Under the pieces are notes generated by a model, which saw nothing but the letters and a program-made list of their open reading frames with translations, had not been told where the DNA came from and did not search any database. Below are positions 8,203 to 17,164 of a stretch of 64,000 nt of DNA, one piece after another. The position numbers were made by a program, and so were the translations under genes. How positions within the stretch are numbered: position 1 is the stretch's first letter; each line of letters begins with the position of its first letter. The stretch lies in contig NZ_JAFCAR010000003.1 in assembly GCF_016820245.1 (NCBI RefSeq), positions 1 through 64,000 on the forward strand, given 5' to 3'. Source of the DNA: Jannaschia sp. Os4 (GTDB lineage: Bacteria > Pseudomonadota > Alphaproteobacteria > Rhodobacterales > Rhodobacteraceae).

Positions 8203-8250
8203 AAAAAAAGGCCCCCGGCTCCCGGAGCGGACTCCGGGCGCACGGGGGCC
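8203..8250 (-). terminator. Intrinsic terminator of ccrM
   Basis: A nested hairpin: outer arms GGCCCCCG (8210-8217) and CGGGGGCC (8243-8250), inner arms CCCGGAG (8221-8227) and CTCCGGG (8232-8238). On the minus strand it is followed by seven Ts (8209-8203), so it should stop transcripts from ccrM. Confidence 0.88.
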
Positions 8251-8302
8251 GTGAAGTTGGCCCGCCGGACATCGGAACGGCAGGCCAGGCGGTAACTGGG
8301 GG

Positions 8303-9508
<1,206 letters not shown>

Positions 9509-10117
9509 CTAGCGACGCAACATGTTGTGGATCGGTGCGAAGGAGCGCCGATGATGTTGTGTGACGCCGTGGCGTTCCAGTCCCAGTCGGTGGGCGGCGG
9601 TGCCGTAGCCCATGTTCGTCTCCCAGCCGTAGCCGGGGTGGCGTTGCGCCAGCGCCACCATGCCCCGATCCCGCCACGTTTTGGCGACGACGCTGGCGGC
9701 GGCGATGGAGAGCGAGACGGAGTCGCCCTTCACCACCGTGCGGACCGCGCAGGGGAGGTCGGGACGGTCGCTCCCGTCCACGAGCGCGAGGTCGGGGCGC
9801 ACCGGCAGGGCGGCGACCGCGCGGGCCATGGCGAGGTGGGTGGCGCGCCGGATGCCCATCCCGTCGATCTCCTCGACGGACGCCTCGCCGATCCCGTGCC
9901 ACGCGACGTCGCGCAGCCACGGCTCCATCGCGCCGCGGACCTTGGCCGAGAGCTTCTTGGAGTCGTCCAGCCCCGGCGGGCAGGGGCCGCGCAGGATCAC
10001 GGCGCAGGCGGTGACGGGCCCGGCCCACGGGCCGCGCCCCACCTCGTCCACGCCGGCGACGCGGAGCGCGCCGCCCGCGCGGGCGGCGCGCTCGAGGGAT
10101 AGGTCGGGTCCGGTCAT
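9509..10117 (-). CDS. rnhB: Ribonuclease HII
   Basis: Removes ribonucleotides from DNA and RNA-DNA hybrids, using Mg or Mn. In the 202-residue product, VAGVDEVGRGPWAGP supplies the first two acidic ligands (Asp24, Glu25), LALVDGSD the third, and SIAAASVVAKTWRD the conserved C-terminal motif. GYGWETNMGYGT follows. Length and motif order are normal for bacterial RNase HII. It precedes ccrM on the same strand, an arrangement I recall from other Rhodobacterales. Confidence 0.95.
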   Translation of the reverse strand: MTGPDLSLERAARAGGALRVAGVDEVGRGPWAGPVTACAVILRGPCPPGLDDSKKLSAKVRGAMEPWLRDVAWHGIGEASVEEIDGMGIRRATHLAMARAVAALPVRPDLALVDGSDRPDLPCAVRTVVKGDSVSLSIAAASVVAKTWRDRGMVALAQRHPGYGWETNMGYGTAAHRLGLERHGVTQHHRRSFAPIHNMLRR

Positions 10118-10132
10118 GGACCCGTGGGTGCC

Positions 10133-10555
10133 TCAGCGGCGCGCGACCTGCCAGCCCTCGTTCCGCAGGCAGCCGGGCCCGTAGTAGTGCAGCCCGGCGC
10201 GGCCCCGCTCGCGGCGCAGGCACCGGGCCTGCATGCAGCGCGCGCCGTAGCCGATCCGATGGCCGTTGCGGGCGCGCACCTCGCGGCGGCACGCGGCGGG
10301 CGCGACCTTGGCGCGGCGCGGCGGCTCGGGCTTCGCCGCGCGCTCGGCGCGCCGCTCGCGGGCGCGCTCCTCCTCGCGGCGCTCGTCCCGCCGCTCCTTG
10401 AGCAGGTAGACGAGCGCCAGCCCTCCGAGGACGGTGGCGATCGCCTCGGGGCTCGGGCCGCGCCGAGGGGCGTCGGCGAGGGCCGGGGCGGCGGGAAGGG
10501 CGAGCGACAGCGCGAGCAGCGCGGCGGCGAGGGTGCGAAGGGGACGTGTGAACAT
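10133..10555 (-). CDS. Small exported protein, Arg/Glu-rich, cysteine-containing
   Basis: A 140-residue product. A signal peptide (residues 1-27, ending ALA) is followed by a short hydrophobic stretch, EAIATVLGGLALVYLL, then a highly charged Arg/Glu helix (ERRDERREEERARERRAERA), then a C-terminal part with four Cys (CRREVRARNG, CMQARCLRRE, GCLRNEGW) that may form disulfides. It could be a periplasmic protein anchored at the inner membrane. It lies 15 bases upstream of rnhB. I do not recognise a family. Confidence 0.7.
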   Translation of the reverse strand: MFTRPLRTLAAALLALSLALPAAPALADAPRRGPSPEAIATVLGGLALVYLLKERRDERREEERARERRAERAAKPEPPRRAKVAPAACRREVRARNGHRIGYGARCMQARCLRRERGRAGLHYYGPGCLRNEGWQVARR

Positions 10556-10695
10556 CGGCGGGCCTCCGGGGTTCGGGTTGCGATGGTCCCGGGGTCGCGC
10601 CGGGGCCGCCGATCCCGCAATGACCCCGCCGGGTCATCGCATGACGCCCCACGCGAGGTTGCATGACACGTCCCGAGCCCCCATCCCTGCGGTCC

Positions 10696-10995
10696 ATGAC
10701 ACGCACGCTTCCCTTCCTCGCGCTCCTCGCGGCGCTGGCGGGCCCGCCGGACCCGGTCGCCGCGCAGGACGCCGCCTGCTACGCCGACTACAAGGCCAGC
10801 CGGTCCGACCCCTTGCGCCTGCACTACGGCGTGGTGGAACTGGAGGGCGACGACTGCACCCGCGAGGCCGCCGAGGCGGCGCTGGCGGCGCGGCTGCCGG
10901 AGGAGTGGAACCTCCTCGAGGTGATGGACGTGTTCGGCCCCGAGGGCCTCGATCGGAGACGCGAGAGTGCCGGCGACTTCTACCTCCTCTACTGA
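10696..10995 (+). CDS. Small secreted protein of unknown function
   Basis: A product of 99 residues from MTRTLPFLALL. It has a signal peptide ending near VAAQD, then a mature domain of about 75 residues with two Cys (CYADYKASR and DDCTREA) that could pair, ending GDFYLLY. Similar secreted proteins, with a CYADYKA start and an FGPEGL motif, occur in Rhodobacterales; the function is unknown to me. An earlier in-frame ATG at 10663 would put 11 polar residues before the signal peptide and is less likely. Its 3' end overlaps the next gene by 29 bases. Confidence 0.72.
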   Translation: MTRTLPFLALLAALAGPPDPVAAQDAACYADYKASRSDPLRLHYGVVELEGDDCTREAAEAALAARLPEEWNLLEVMDVFGPEGLDRRRESAGDFYLLY

Positions 10996-11686
10996 GCCGA
11001 TCATCACCGCCACGCGGACCGCGGGGGCGCGCCTGCTGGGCTGGGGCATCGCCGCCGTGGTGGCGATCCTCGGGCTGGCCGCCGTCCTGCTCTTCGCGAC
11101 GCTGCCGGACGGGGACGCGTTCGACCGCCGGGTCGAGCGGCTCTTCGTCGAGATGGAGACGCTGCCCGGCGGGCAGGAGATCCGCCTGCTGGAGATCCTC
11201 GCGCAGTCGGGCTCGGCCTTCTCGGAGGTGCTGTCGGGCTACCGCACGATCATCTTCGTGCTGATGGTGTTCGCCACCGCGCTGCTGATCGCCTGCGTCG
11301 TGTTCCTCGTGGCGCTCGTGCTGCTGAACCGCCGGATGGGCGAGATCGAGCGCTCGGGCATCCAAGTGACCTCGCTCGTGCTGTCGCGGGCGGAGAACAT
11401 GGTGCTGCTCAACGATCTCGAGCTGAAGCTCACGGACGCGGCGATGGAGACGATGGCCGTGCTGGCGGAGGCGCGGCTGGACGGCGACGTGCTGACGGGC
11501 GCGCAGATCGAGGCGATGATCACCGGGCGCTCGGCGGAGGAGTGCGACGAGGCGTCGGGCGCGACGCGGATCAAGCGGCTCCGCGATGCGCTGGGCAACC
11601 AGTTGGTGACCGCGCTGCTGATCCGGAACATCACGCGGCAGGGCTACGTCCTGACGCTCGATCCCAAGGTCATCCGGATGGAGTGA
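10967..11686 (+). CDS. Two-segment inner-membrane protein of unknown function
   Basis: A 239-residue product. Membrane segments lie at about residues 20-43 and 95-120, separated by a periplasmic loop of about 50 residues, leaving a cytoplasmic C-terminal domain of about 115 residues (RRMGEIERSGIQ to the end). That domain is helical and acidic, with ELKLTDAAMETMAVLAEAR and a basic ending. The only start upstream of the first membrane segment is the ATG at 10967, inside the previous gene, which implies coupling. I do not recognise a family. Confidence 0.65.
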   Translation: MPATSTSSTEPIITATRTAGARLLGWGIAAVVAILGLAAVLLFATLPDGDAFDRRVERLFVEMETLPGGQEIRLLEILAQSGSAFSEVLSGYRTIIFVLMVFATALLIACVVFLVALVLLNRRMGEIERSGIQVTSLVLSRAENMVLLNDLELKLTDAAMETMAVLAEARLDGDVLTGAQIEAMITGRSAEECDEASGATRIKRLRDALGNQLVTALLIRNITRQGYVLTLDPKVIRME

Positions 11687-11712
11687 GGGCGGCGGCGGGC
11701 TAGGTCTGCCCC

Positions 11713-12045
11713 ATGCGCTACCCCGAGACGCCCGACGGGCGCTACTTCGTCGCCAAGGGGCGCCTGTGGCGGAAGTCCGACCCGTCCCTGCCCGAGGATG
11801 CGCGGCAGGCCGCCGTGCGCGACCTCATGGCAGCGCGCCGGGCGGTGCGGGACGCGGACACGCCCGACGCCACGCGCGCCGCGCGCGCGCGGGTGCAGGA
11901 GGCGAAGGTGCGGCTGGGCGAGCGGGGGCCGCCTTGGTGGGAGGACGGCGCGCCCGACGTGACGCGCCGCGCGCCGTGGAACACGGCCTATTCCGGATGG
12001 TGGGACGGATTGCCCGAGGCCGAGCGCGCGCGGGGCCTCGACTAG
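11713..12045 (+). CDS. Conserved hypothetical protein, MRYPETPDGRYF type
   Basis: A 110-residue soluble protein beginning MRYPETPDGRYFVAKGRLWR, followed by a charged helical middle (residues 28-70) and a Trp-rich end (PPWWEDGAPDVTRRAPWNTAYSGWWDGL). Proteins with this start are widespread in Proteobacteria and remain uncharacterised. It is convergent with the TAXI gene, overlapping it by four bases. Confidence 0.75.
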   Translation: MRYPETPDGRYFVAKGRLWRKSDPSLPEDARQAAVRDLMAARRAVRDADTPDATRAARARVQEAKVRLGERGPPWWEDGAPDVTRRAPWNTAYSGWWDGLPEAERARGLD

Positions 12046-12977
12046 TCCATCACGCCGGATTCCTCGTAGAACCGAACCGCGCCGCGATGCAGCGGGACCG
12101 CCACCCCGTCGAGCGCGGTCCCGGGCGTGATCTCGGACCCCTTCGGGTGGCCTGCGGCGAGACGGTCGCGCGTGGCGTCGGAGAAGAGCGCGCGGGTGAT
12201 CTCGTAGATCACGTCCTCGGGCACGTCGGCATGGGTGAACCAATGCGCCCCGACGGAGACGGTCTCGACGCCGGGCACGCCTGCATAGGCGCCGTCGGGC
12301 ACCGTCGAGCGCTCGAGGAAGCCGTGGAGCCAGAGCAGCTCGACGGCCACGTCGCCGTCGATCGGCACGAGGCGGATCGGCGCCCGGGCCGCGAGGTCAG
12401 CGATGGCCGCCGTCGGGTAGCCCGCGACCACCACGAACGCGTCGATGCGCCCCTCGACCAGCGCGTCCGCCGCCTCGCGCCCGCCGAAGGTCTCGACGGC
12501 GTACTGGTCCGAGCGCAGGCCGACCGCCTCGAGGATCAGGCGCCCGTCCACGTGGGTGCCGGACCCCACCTCGTCGAGCGCGATGCGCTTGTTCTGCAGA
12601 TCCTCCAACGTCTCGACCGCGCTCTCGGCGAGGGTCACGACGTGGATGTGCTCGGGATAGAGGGCCGCGATGGTGCGGAGGTCCTCGGCGGGCGGGCGGC
12701 CCGACCAGATGCCGGACCCCTCCGAGGCCCAGAAGCCGATGTCGGACTGGGCGAAGCCGGAGGCGCGGCGCCCGTCCATGATGGCCTCGATGTTGTCGAG
12801 CGAGCCGCGCGTCACGAGGGGCACGAGGGTAAGCCCCGCCTGCGGCCCGACCGCGTCGGCGATGATGCGGGCGACGGGCGCGTAGGTCAGCGTCGCGCTG
12901 CCCGTGCCGATCGTGAACTCCTCGGCCTGCGCGGTGCAGGCCAGCGCCGTCACGAGCGCCATCGCGTGTCTCAACAT
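12042..12977 (-). CDS. TAXI-family TRAP transporter solute-binding protein (orphan)
   Basis: A periplasmic binding protein of 311 residues. The signal peptide ends at AQA near residue 18; the mature protein begins EEFTIGTGSATLTYAPVARIIAD, the typical TAXI opening (glycine/serine-rich ligand loop), then FAQSDIGFWA and a GSGTHVDGR-type region. TAXI proteins normally work with a DctM/DctQ-type permease, but no TRAP permease gene is in this window. It sits divergent from the ureidoglycine aminohydrolase gene with 78 bases between. Glutamate-like or aromatic ligands are known in the family; the ligand here is unknown. Confidence 0.85.
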   Translation of the reverse strand: MLRHAMALVTALACTAQAEEFTIGTGSATLTYAPVARIIADAVGPQAGLTLVPLVTRGSLDNIEAIMDGRRASGFAQSDIGFWASEGSGIWSGRPPAEDLRTIAALYPEHIHVVTLAESAVETLEDLQNKRIALDEVGSGTHVDGRLILEAVGLRSDQYAVETFGGREAADALVEGRIDAFVVVAGYPTAAIADLAARAPIRLVPIDGDVAVELLWLHGFLERSTVPDGAYAGVPGVETVSVGAHWFTHADVPEDVIYEITRALFSDATRDRLAAGHPKGSEITPGTALDGVAVPLHRGAVRFYEESGVMD

Positions 12978-13055
12978 GGATCGATCCCCCCGCCGGGACG
13001 ATTCCCCGCTGCGGCCGGTCTGGCAAGGGGGCGCCGCGCGCGGCTATGGGAGGGC

Positions 13056-13868
13056 ATGACCCGATATGCCTCGCCCGCCGGCGGCCTGCCGCCCCAGACC
13101 CACCTCACCACGGGCCGCGCCGTGCTCACCGACGCCTACGCGGTGATCCCCCGCGGCGTGCAGACGGACATCGTGACGTCGGCCCTGCCGGGATGGGAGG
13201 GGATGCGGATGTGGGTGCTGGCGCGGCCACTGTCCGGCTTCGCCGAGACGTTCTTCCAAGCGGGGGTCGAGCTGGCGCCCGGCGGCGGGTCGGAGCGGCC
13301 CGAGGCGGACCCGGAGGCGCAGTCGGTGGTGTTCGTGACGCGGGGGGCGCTGGTGCTGACCGTCGAGGGGGCGGCGCACGAGATGGCGCCGGGGGGCTAT
13401 GCCTACCTGCCCGCCGGATGCGCTTGGACGATGCGGTCGGAGGACGGCGCCGCGTTCCAGTGGATCCGCAAGCGCTACGTGCCCGCCGAGGGGGTGGACC
13501 GGCCCGAGCCCTTCGTCACCACCGACGACGCCGAGGCGCCGGTCCCGATGCCCGACACGGACAGGGCGTGGGCGACGCGCCGGTTCGTCGATCCGGCGGA
13601 CCTGCGCCACGACATGCACGTCAACGTCGTCACCTTCCAGCCGGGCGGGGCGATCCCGTTCCTCGAGACGCACGTGATGGAGCACGGGCTCTACGTGCTG
13701 GAGGGGAAGGCGGTCTATGCGCTCAACGACGACTGGGTGGAGGTGGAGGCGGGCGACTTCATGTGGCTGCGCGCGTTCTGCCCGCAGGCCTGCTATGCGG
13801 GCGGGCCGGGGCCGTTCCGGTACCTGCTCTACAAGGACGTGAACCGGATGCCGGGCTGGCTGGGGTGA
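13056..13868 (+). CDS. allE: (S)-ureidoglycine aminohydrolase, bicupin
   Basis: Converts (S)-ureidoglycine to ureidoglycolate and ammonia in allantoate breakdown, using a Mn-bound cupin. The 270-residue product has two cupin domains: the N-terminal one carries FVTRGALVLTVEG, and the C-terminal one carries the metal-binding HVMEHGLYVLEGKAVYAL and the ending QACYAGGPGPFRYLLYKDVNR, which is characteristic of the YlbA/AllE group. It faces the allA and puuE-uraD genes, all of one pathway. An upstream ORF extension is out of family and was not used. Confidence 0.9.
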   Translation: MTRYASPAGGLPPQTHLTTGRAVLTDAYAVIPRGVQTDIVTSALPGWEGMRMWVLARPLSGFAETFFQAGVELAPGGGSERPEADPEAQSVVFVTRGALVLTVEGAAHEMAPGGYAYLPAGCAWTMRSEDGAAFQWIRKRYVPAEGVDRPEPFVTTDDAEAPVPMPDTDRAWATRRFVDPADLRHDMHVNVVTFQPGGAIPFLETHVMEHGLYVLEGKAVYALNDDWVEVEAGDFMWLRAFCPQACYAGGPGPFRYLLYKDVNRMPGWLG

Positions 13869-13909
13869 CGGGCGCGGCGCGCGTCCGTCGAGCCCCGGTC
13901 GGGGCGGGT

Positions 13910-14386
13910 TCACCCCGCGGCCACCTCCCACGGCTCGTCGAAGCGGTGCTCCTCGAGGTTCGGTCGATCCCCCGCGTAGTCCACCACGGCGAACAGCCCC
14001 GGCGCGTGCAGCGGCGTGAGGACGCCGTGCCACGTGCCTCGGTGGAACTGGATGCCCATGTGGGGCGCGGTGAGGAACGCCTGCGGCACCGCCTCCGGCC
14101 CGTCCGAGACGATCACGAGGAAGGGGTGGGCGGTCATCGGCAGGAAGGCTTGGGAGCCGATGGGGTGCCGCTCGATGAGGTCGAGCGCGTAGGGCAGGCG
14201 CCGCGCCTCCGCCTCGAAGACCGAGACCGACACCTCCCCGTCCGCCACGTCGGGGCGGCACTGGTCGTGCCAGCGGTGGCAGAGGCCCGCGTTGATGAGG
14301 CGGTCCTCGCCCCGCCCGGCGGCGACGATCGTGCCGTAGGGGGCGAAGGCGGCCTCCGTGAGCGGGCCCGCCGCGATCCGCCTCAC
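13910..14386 (-). CDS. allA: Ureidoglycolate lyase
   Basis: Splits ureidoglycolate to glyoxylate and urea. The product of about 158 residues starts with GTG, overlapping the puuE-uraD stop as GTGA; a second GTG one codon upstream is possible. It shows AFAPYGTIVAAG, SVSVFEAEARRLPYALDLIERHPIGSQAFLP, the conserved PFLVIV, FHRGTWHGVLTPL with the active-site His, and FAVVDYAGDRPNLEEH. Length and motifs are typical of AllA. It is translationally coupled to the upstream fusion gene and convergent with allE. Confidence 0.93.
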   Translation of the reverse strand: MRRIAAGPLTEAAFAPYGTIVAAGRGEDRLINAGLCHRWHDQCRPDVADGEVSVSVFEAEARRLPYALDLIERHPIGSQAFLPMTAHPFLVIVSDGPEAVPQAFLTAPHMGIQFHRGTWHGVLTPLHAPGLFAVVDYAGDRPNLEEHRFDEPWEVAAG

Positions 14387-15816
14387 CACGCCATCGCCTC
14401 CAGCCGCAGGCGCGCGATCCGCTCCACCTGACGCTCCGCCTCGGCCCGCTCGGTGGCAGTGTCGTGGGCCGCGCGCCTCTCCATCGCGGCCATGATCCCC
14501 GCCTTGTCGTGGTCGCGGACGGCGATGATGAAGGGGAAGCCGTGCCGCTCGACGTAGTCCGCGTTGAGCCGCTGGAACGCGGCCCGCTCGTCGTCGGTCA
14601 GCAGGTCCAGCCCCGCGCTCGCCTGCTCGGCCGTCGAGTCCGCCGTCAGCCGCCCGGCGGCCGCGAGCTTGCCCGCGAGGTCGGGGTGGGCTCGGAGCAC
14701 CTCCAGACGGGCTTCGTCGGAGCCGGCGCGGAAGGCCCGGGCCATCGCGGCGTGGAGGCCGGCGGCGGAGTGGTGGGCGGGGCCGAGTTCCGACTCCCAC
14801 GCGCGCTCGGCCACCCAAGGGGAGTGCTCGAAGACGCCGCCGAAGCGGTCGACGAAGGCGGCCCGGTCCATCTCGGGCACGGTCGGGCCGTCGCCGACCT
14901 CCCGGTCGGAGAGGGGGGCCGCGGTGCCGCCGGGACGGGTGGCGTCCCAGTGGCGCGCGATGTCGGCTCGGGTGGCGATCCAGACGTCGTCGTGCCGCGC
15001 CACGTGGTCGAGGAAGCGGCGCAGCGCCTCGGCCCGTCCGGGCCGCCCTGCGAGGCGGCAGTGCAGGCCCACCGTCATCATGCGCCCGCCCTCCCGGTGC
15101 AGGCAGTCGAACGTGTCGCGCAGGTACGTCTCCCACGACGCCCCGTCCGCGTGCCCGGCTTGGATGGCGAAGCGCATGTCGTTGGCGTCCAGCGTGTAGG
15201 GCAGGATCAGCTGCTCCGCGTCGCCGATCCGCACCCGGTAGGGCAGGTCGTCGGCATAGCTGTCCGAGACGTAGAGCGGCGCGGCCTCCTCGTGGGCGAG
15301 GCGCACGGTGCTCATGGAGCAGCGGCCGGTGTACCAGCCCTCGGGCCTCGTCCCCGTGACCGCCTCGTGGAGCGCGAGCGCCTCGCGGATGGCGGCGCGC
15401 TCCTCGGCCTCGGGCATGTCCCTGTGCTCGACCCACTTCAGCCCGTGGGACGCGATCTCCCACTCCGCCGCCCGCATCGCCTCAACCTGCGCGGGGGAGC
15501 GGGCGAGGGCGGTGGCGACGCCGTAGACCGTGACGGGCAGGTGACCCAGCATCCGGTGCAGCCGCCAGAACCCGGCCCGGGCGCCGTACTCGTAGATCGA
15601 TTCCATGTTCCAATGCCGCTGCCCCGCCCACGGCTGCGCGCCCGTGATCTCGGACAGGAACGCCTCGGAGGCGGGGTCGCCGTGCAGGACGTTGTTCTCG
15701 CCCCCCTCCTCGTAGTTGAGGACCAGCGACAGGGCGATGCGCGCGCCGCCCGGCCACGCGGCCTCGGGGGGCGTCGGGCCGTGGCCGAGCAGGTCGCGGG
15801 GGTAGCGTGGCGGCAT
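14383..15816 (-). CDS. puuE-uraD: Fused allantoinase (PuuE) - OHCU decarboxylase (UraD)
   Basis: A bifunctional 477-residue protein. Residues 1 to about 305 are a polysaccharide-deacetylase-like (NodB-fold) allantoinase of the PuuE type, with PPRYPRDLLGHG, LNYEEGGENNVLHGD, SHGLKWVEH and GWYTGRCSMSTVRL. Residues from about 325 are 2-oxo-4-hydroxy-4-carboxy-5-ureidoimidazoline decarboxylase, with EHSPWVAERAW (catalytic His), AHPDLAGKL, STAEQASAGLD and RHGFPFIIAVRDHDK. The fusion joins two steps that follow each other: OHCU to allantoin, then allantoin to allantoate. The arrangement is known in Proteobacteria. It is divergent from puuD. Confidence 0.93.
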   Translation of the reverse strand: MPPRYPRDLLGHGPTPPEAAWPGGARIALSLVLNYEEGGENNVLHGDPASEAFLSEITGAQPWAGQRHWNMESIYEYGARAGFWRLHRMLGHLPVTVYGVATALARSPAQVEAMRAAEWEIASHGLKWVEHRDMPEAEERAAIREALALHEAVTGTRPEGWYTGRCSMSTVRLAHEEAAPLYVSDSYADDLPYRVRIGDAEQLILPYTLDANDMRFAIQAGHADGASWETYLRDTFDCLHREGGRMMTVGLHCRLAGRPGRAEALRRFLDHVARHDDVWIATRADIARHWDATRPGGTAAPLSDREVGDGPTVPEMDRAAFVDRFGGVFEHSPWVAERAWESELGPAHHSAAGLHAAMARAFRAGSDEARLEVLRAHPDLAGKLAAAGRLTADSTAEQASAGLDLLTDDERAAFQRLNADYVERHGFPFIIAVRDHDKAGIMAAMERRAAHDTATERAEAERQVERIARLRLEAMAW

Positions 15817-15931
15817 GGGCGGATCCTCCGTGCGCCGGTCCTACACCGGAGGCGCGGCGCTGCGCCACGGGGCCATTCTACGCGGCGCGCGGAGGTGCTA
15901 GCGGCGGGGCGGAGAGACGGAGGGGCGCGGG

Positions 15932-17164
15932 ATGTACGACTTTGCGGTGCTGTGGGACTTCGTGTCCTTCGCGGTGCGCTGGCTGCACGTGATCACCGCG
16001 ATGGCGTGGATCGGGGCGTCCTTCTACTTCATCGCGCTCGACCTCGGGCTGCGGAGGTCGCCCGACCTGCCCGACGGCGCCTACGGCGAGGAATGGGAGG
16101 TCCACGGCGGGGGCTTCTACAACACGGTGAAGTACACCGTCGCGCCCGACCGGCTGCCCGAGCACCTGACGTGGCACAAGTGGCAGTCCTACATGACGTG
16201 GATCAGCGGCGCGGGCCTCCTCGCCATCGTCTACTGGGCGGGGGCGGAGCTGTTCCTGATCGACCCTGCGAAGTGGGACCTCACGACGTGGCAGGCGATC
16301 GGCCTGTCGGCGGGGTTCATCGCGCTGGGCTGGCTCGGCTACGACGCGCTGTGCCGCTCGCCGCTGCGGTCCAACCCCACGGCGGTGATGCTCGTGCTCT
16401 TCGCGGGGATCGTCGCGTCCTCGTGGCTTCTGCACGAGACGTTCACGGGGCGGGCGGCGCAGCTGCACCTCGGCGCGATGACGGCGACGATCATGACGGG
16501 CAACGTGTTCTTCGTGATCATGCCGAACCAGCGGATCGTGGTGGCCGACCTCAAGGCCGGGCGGGTGCCCGACGCCAAGTACGGGCAGATCGCCAAGCTG
16601 CGCTCGACCCACAACAACTACCTGACGCTGCCGGTGATCTTCCTGATGCTGTCGAACCACTACCCGACCGCCTTCGCGGTACCGGGGGCGTGGCTTATGG
16701 GACCGCTGGTCTTCCTCGTGGGCGTCGCGGTGCGCCACTACTTCAACACCCTGCACGCGACGGGGCGGGGGCCGCTCTGGACGTGGGGGGTGGCGGCGGT
16801 GCTGTTCGTGATCGTCGCATGGCTCGGGGCCGCGCCGATGTGGACCGGGGCCGCCACCGAGGCCGCCGAGGCGCGCGCCCTGTCGGAGGCGGAGATGGCC
16901 TTCGTCGCCTCGCCTCACTTCGAGGCGGCGGCCGACGTCGTGCGGGGCCGCTGCTCCATGTGCCACGCGCGCGAGCCGTTCTGGGACGGCATCCGCTGGG
17001 CGCCGAAGGGGGTCGTCCTCGAGACGGACGGGGACATCGCGCGCCATGCGCGCGAGATCCACCTCCAATCGGCGGCCTCCCACGCGATGCCGCCCGCCAA
17101 CCTCACCGGGATGGAGCCGGCGGAGCGGGCGCTGGTGGCGCGGTGGTACCGCTCCGGGGGCTGA
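15932..17164 (+). CDS. puuD: Membrane urate hydroxylase PuuD with C-terminal cytochrome c
   Basis: Oxidises urate to 5-hydroxyisourate, feeding electrons through its own haem to the respiratory chain instead of making peroxide. In the 410-residue product, about eight hydrophobic segments fill residues 10-315, starting WLHVITAMAWIGASFYFIALD and including HKWQSYMTWISG. A short cytochrome c domain follows with haem motif CSMCH starting at Cys341 and a distal Met in HAMPPANLTGM. The length is typical for PuuD. Its last 62 bases overlap the 3' end of fliI on the other strand. Confidence 0.93.
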   Translation: MYDFAVLWDFVSFAVRWLHVITAMAWIGASFYFIALDLGLRRSPDLPDGAYGEEWEVHGGGFYNTVKYTVAPDRLPEHLTWHKWQSYMTWISGAGLLAIVYWAGAELFLIDPAKWDLTTWQAIGLSAGFIALGWLGYDALCRSPLRSNPTAVMLVLFAGIVASSWLLHETFTGRAAQLHLGAMTATIMTGNVFFVIMPNQRIVVADLKAGRVPDAKYGQIAKLRSTHNNYLTLPVIFLMLSNHYPTAFAVPGAWLMGPLVFLVGVAVRHYFNTLHATGRGPLWTWGVAAVLFVIVAWLGAAPMWTGAATEAAEARALSEAEMAFVASPHFEAAADVVRGRCSMCHAREPFWDGIRWAPKGVVLETDGDIARHAREIHLQSAASHAMPPANLTGMEPAERALVARWYRSGG

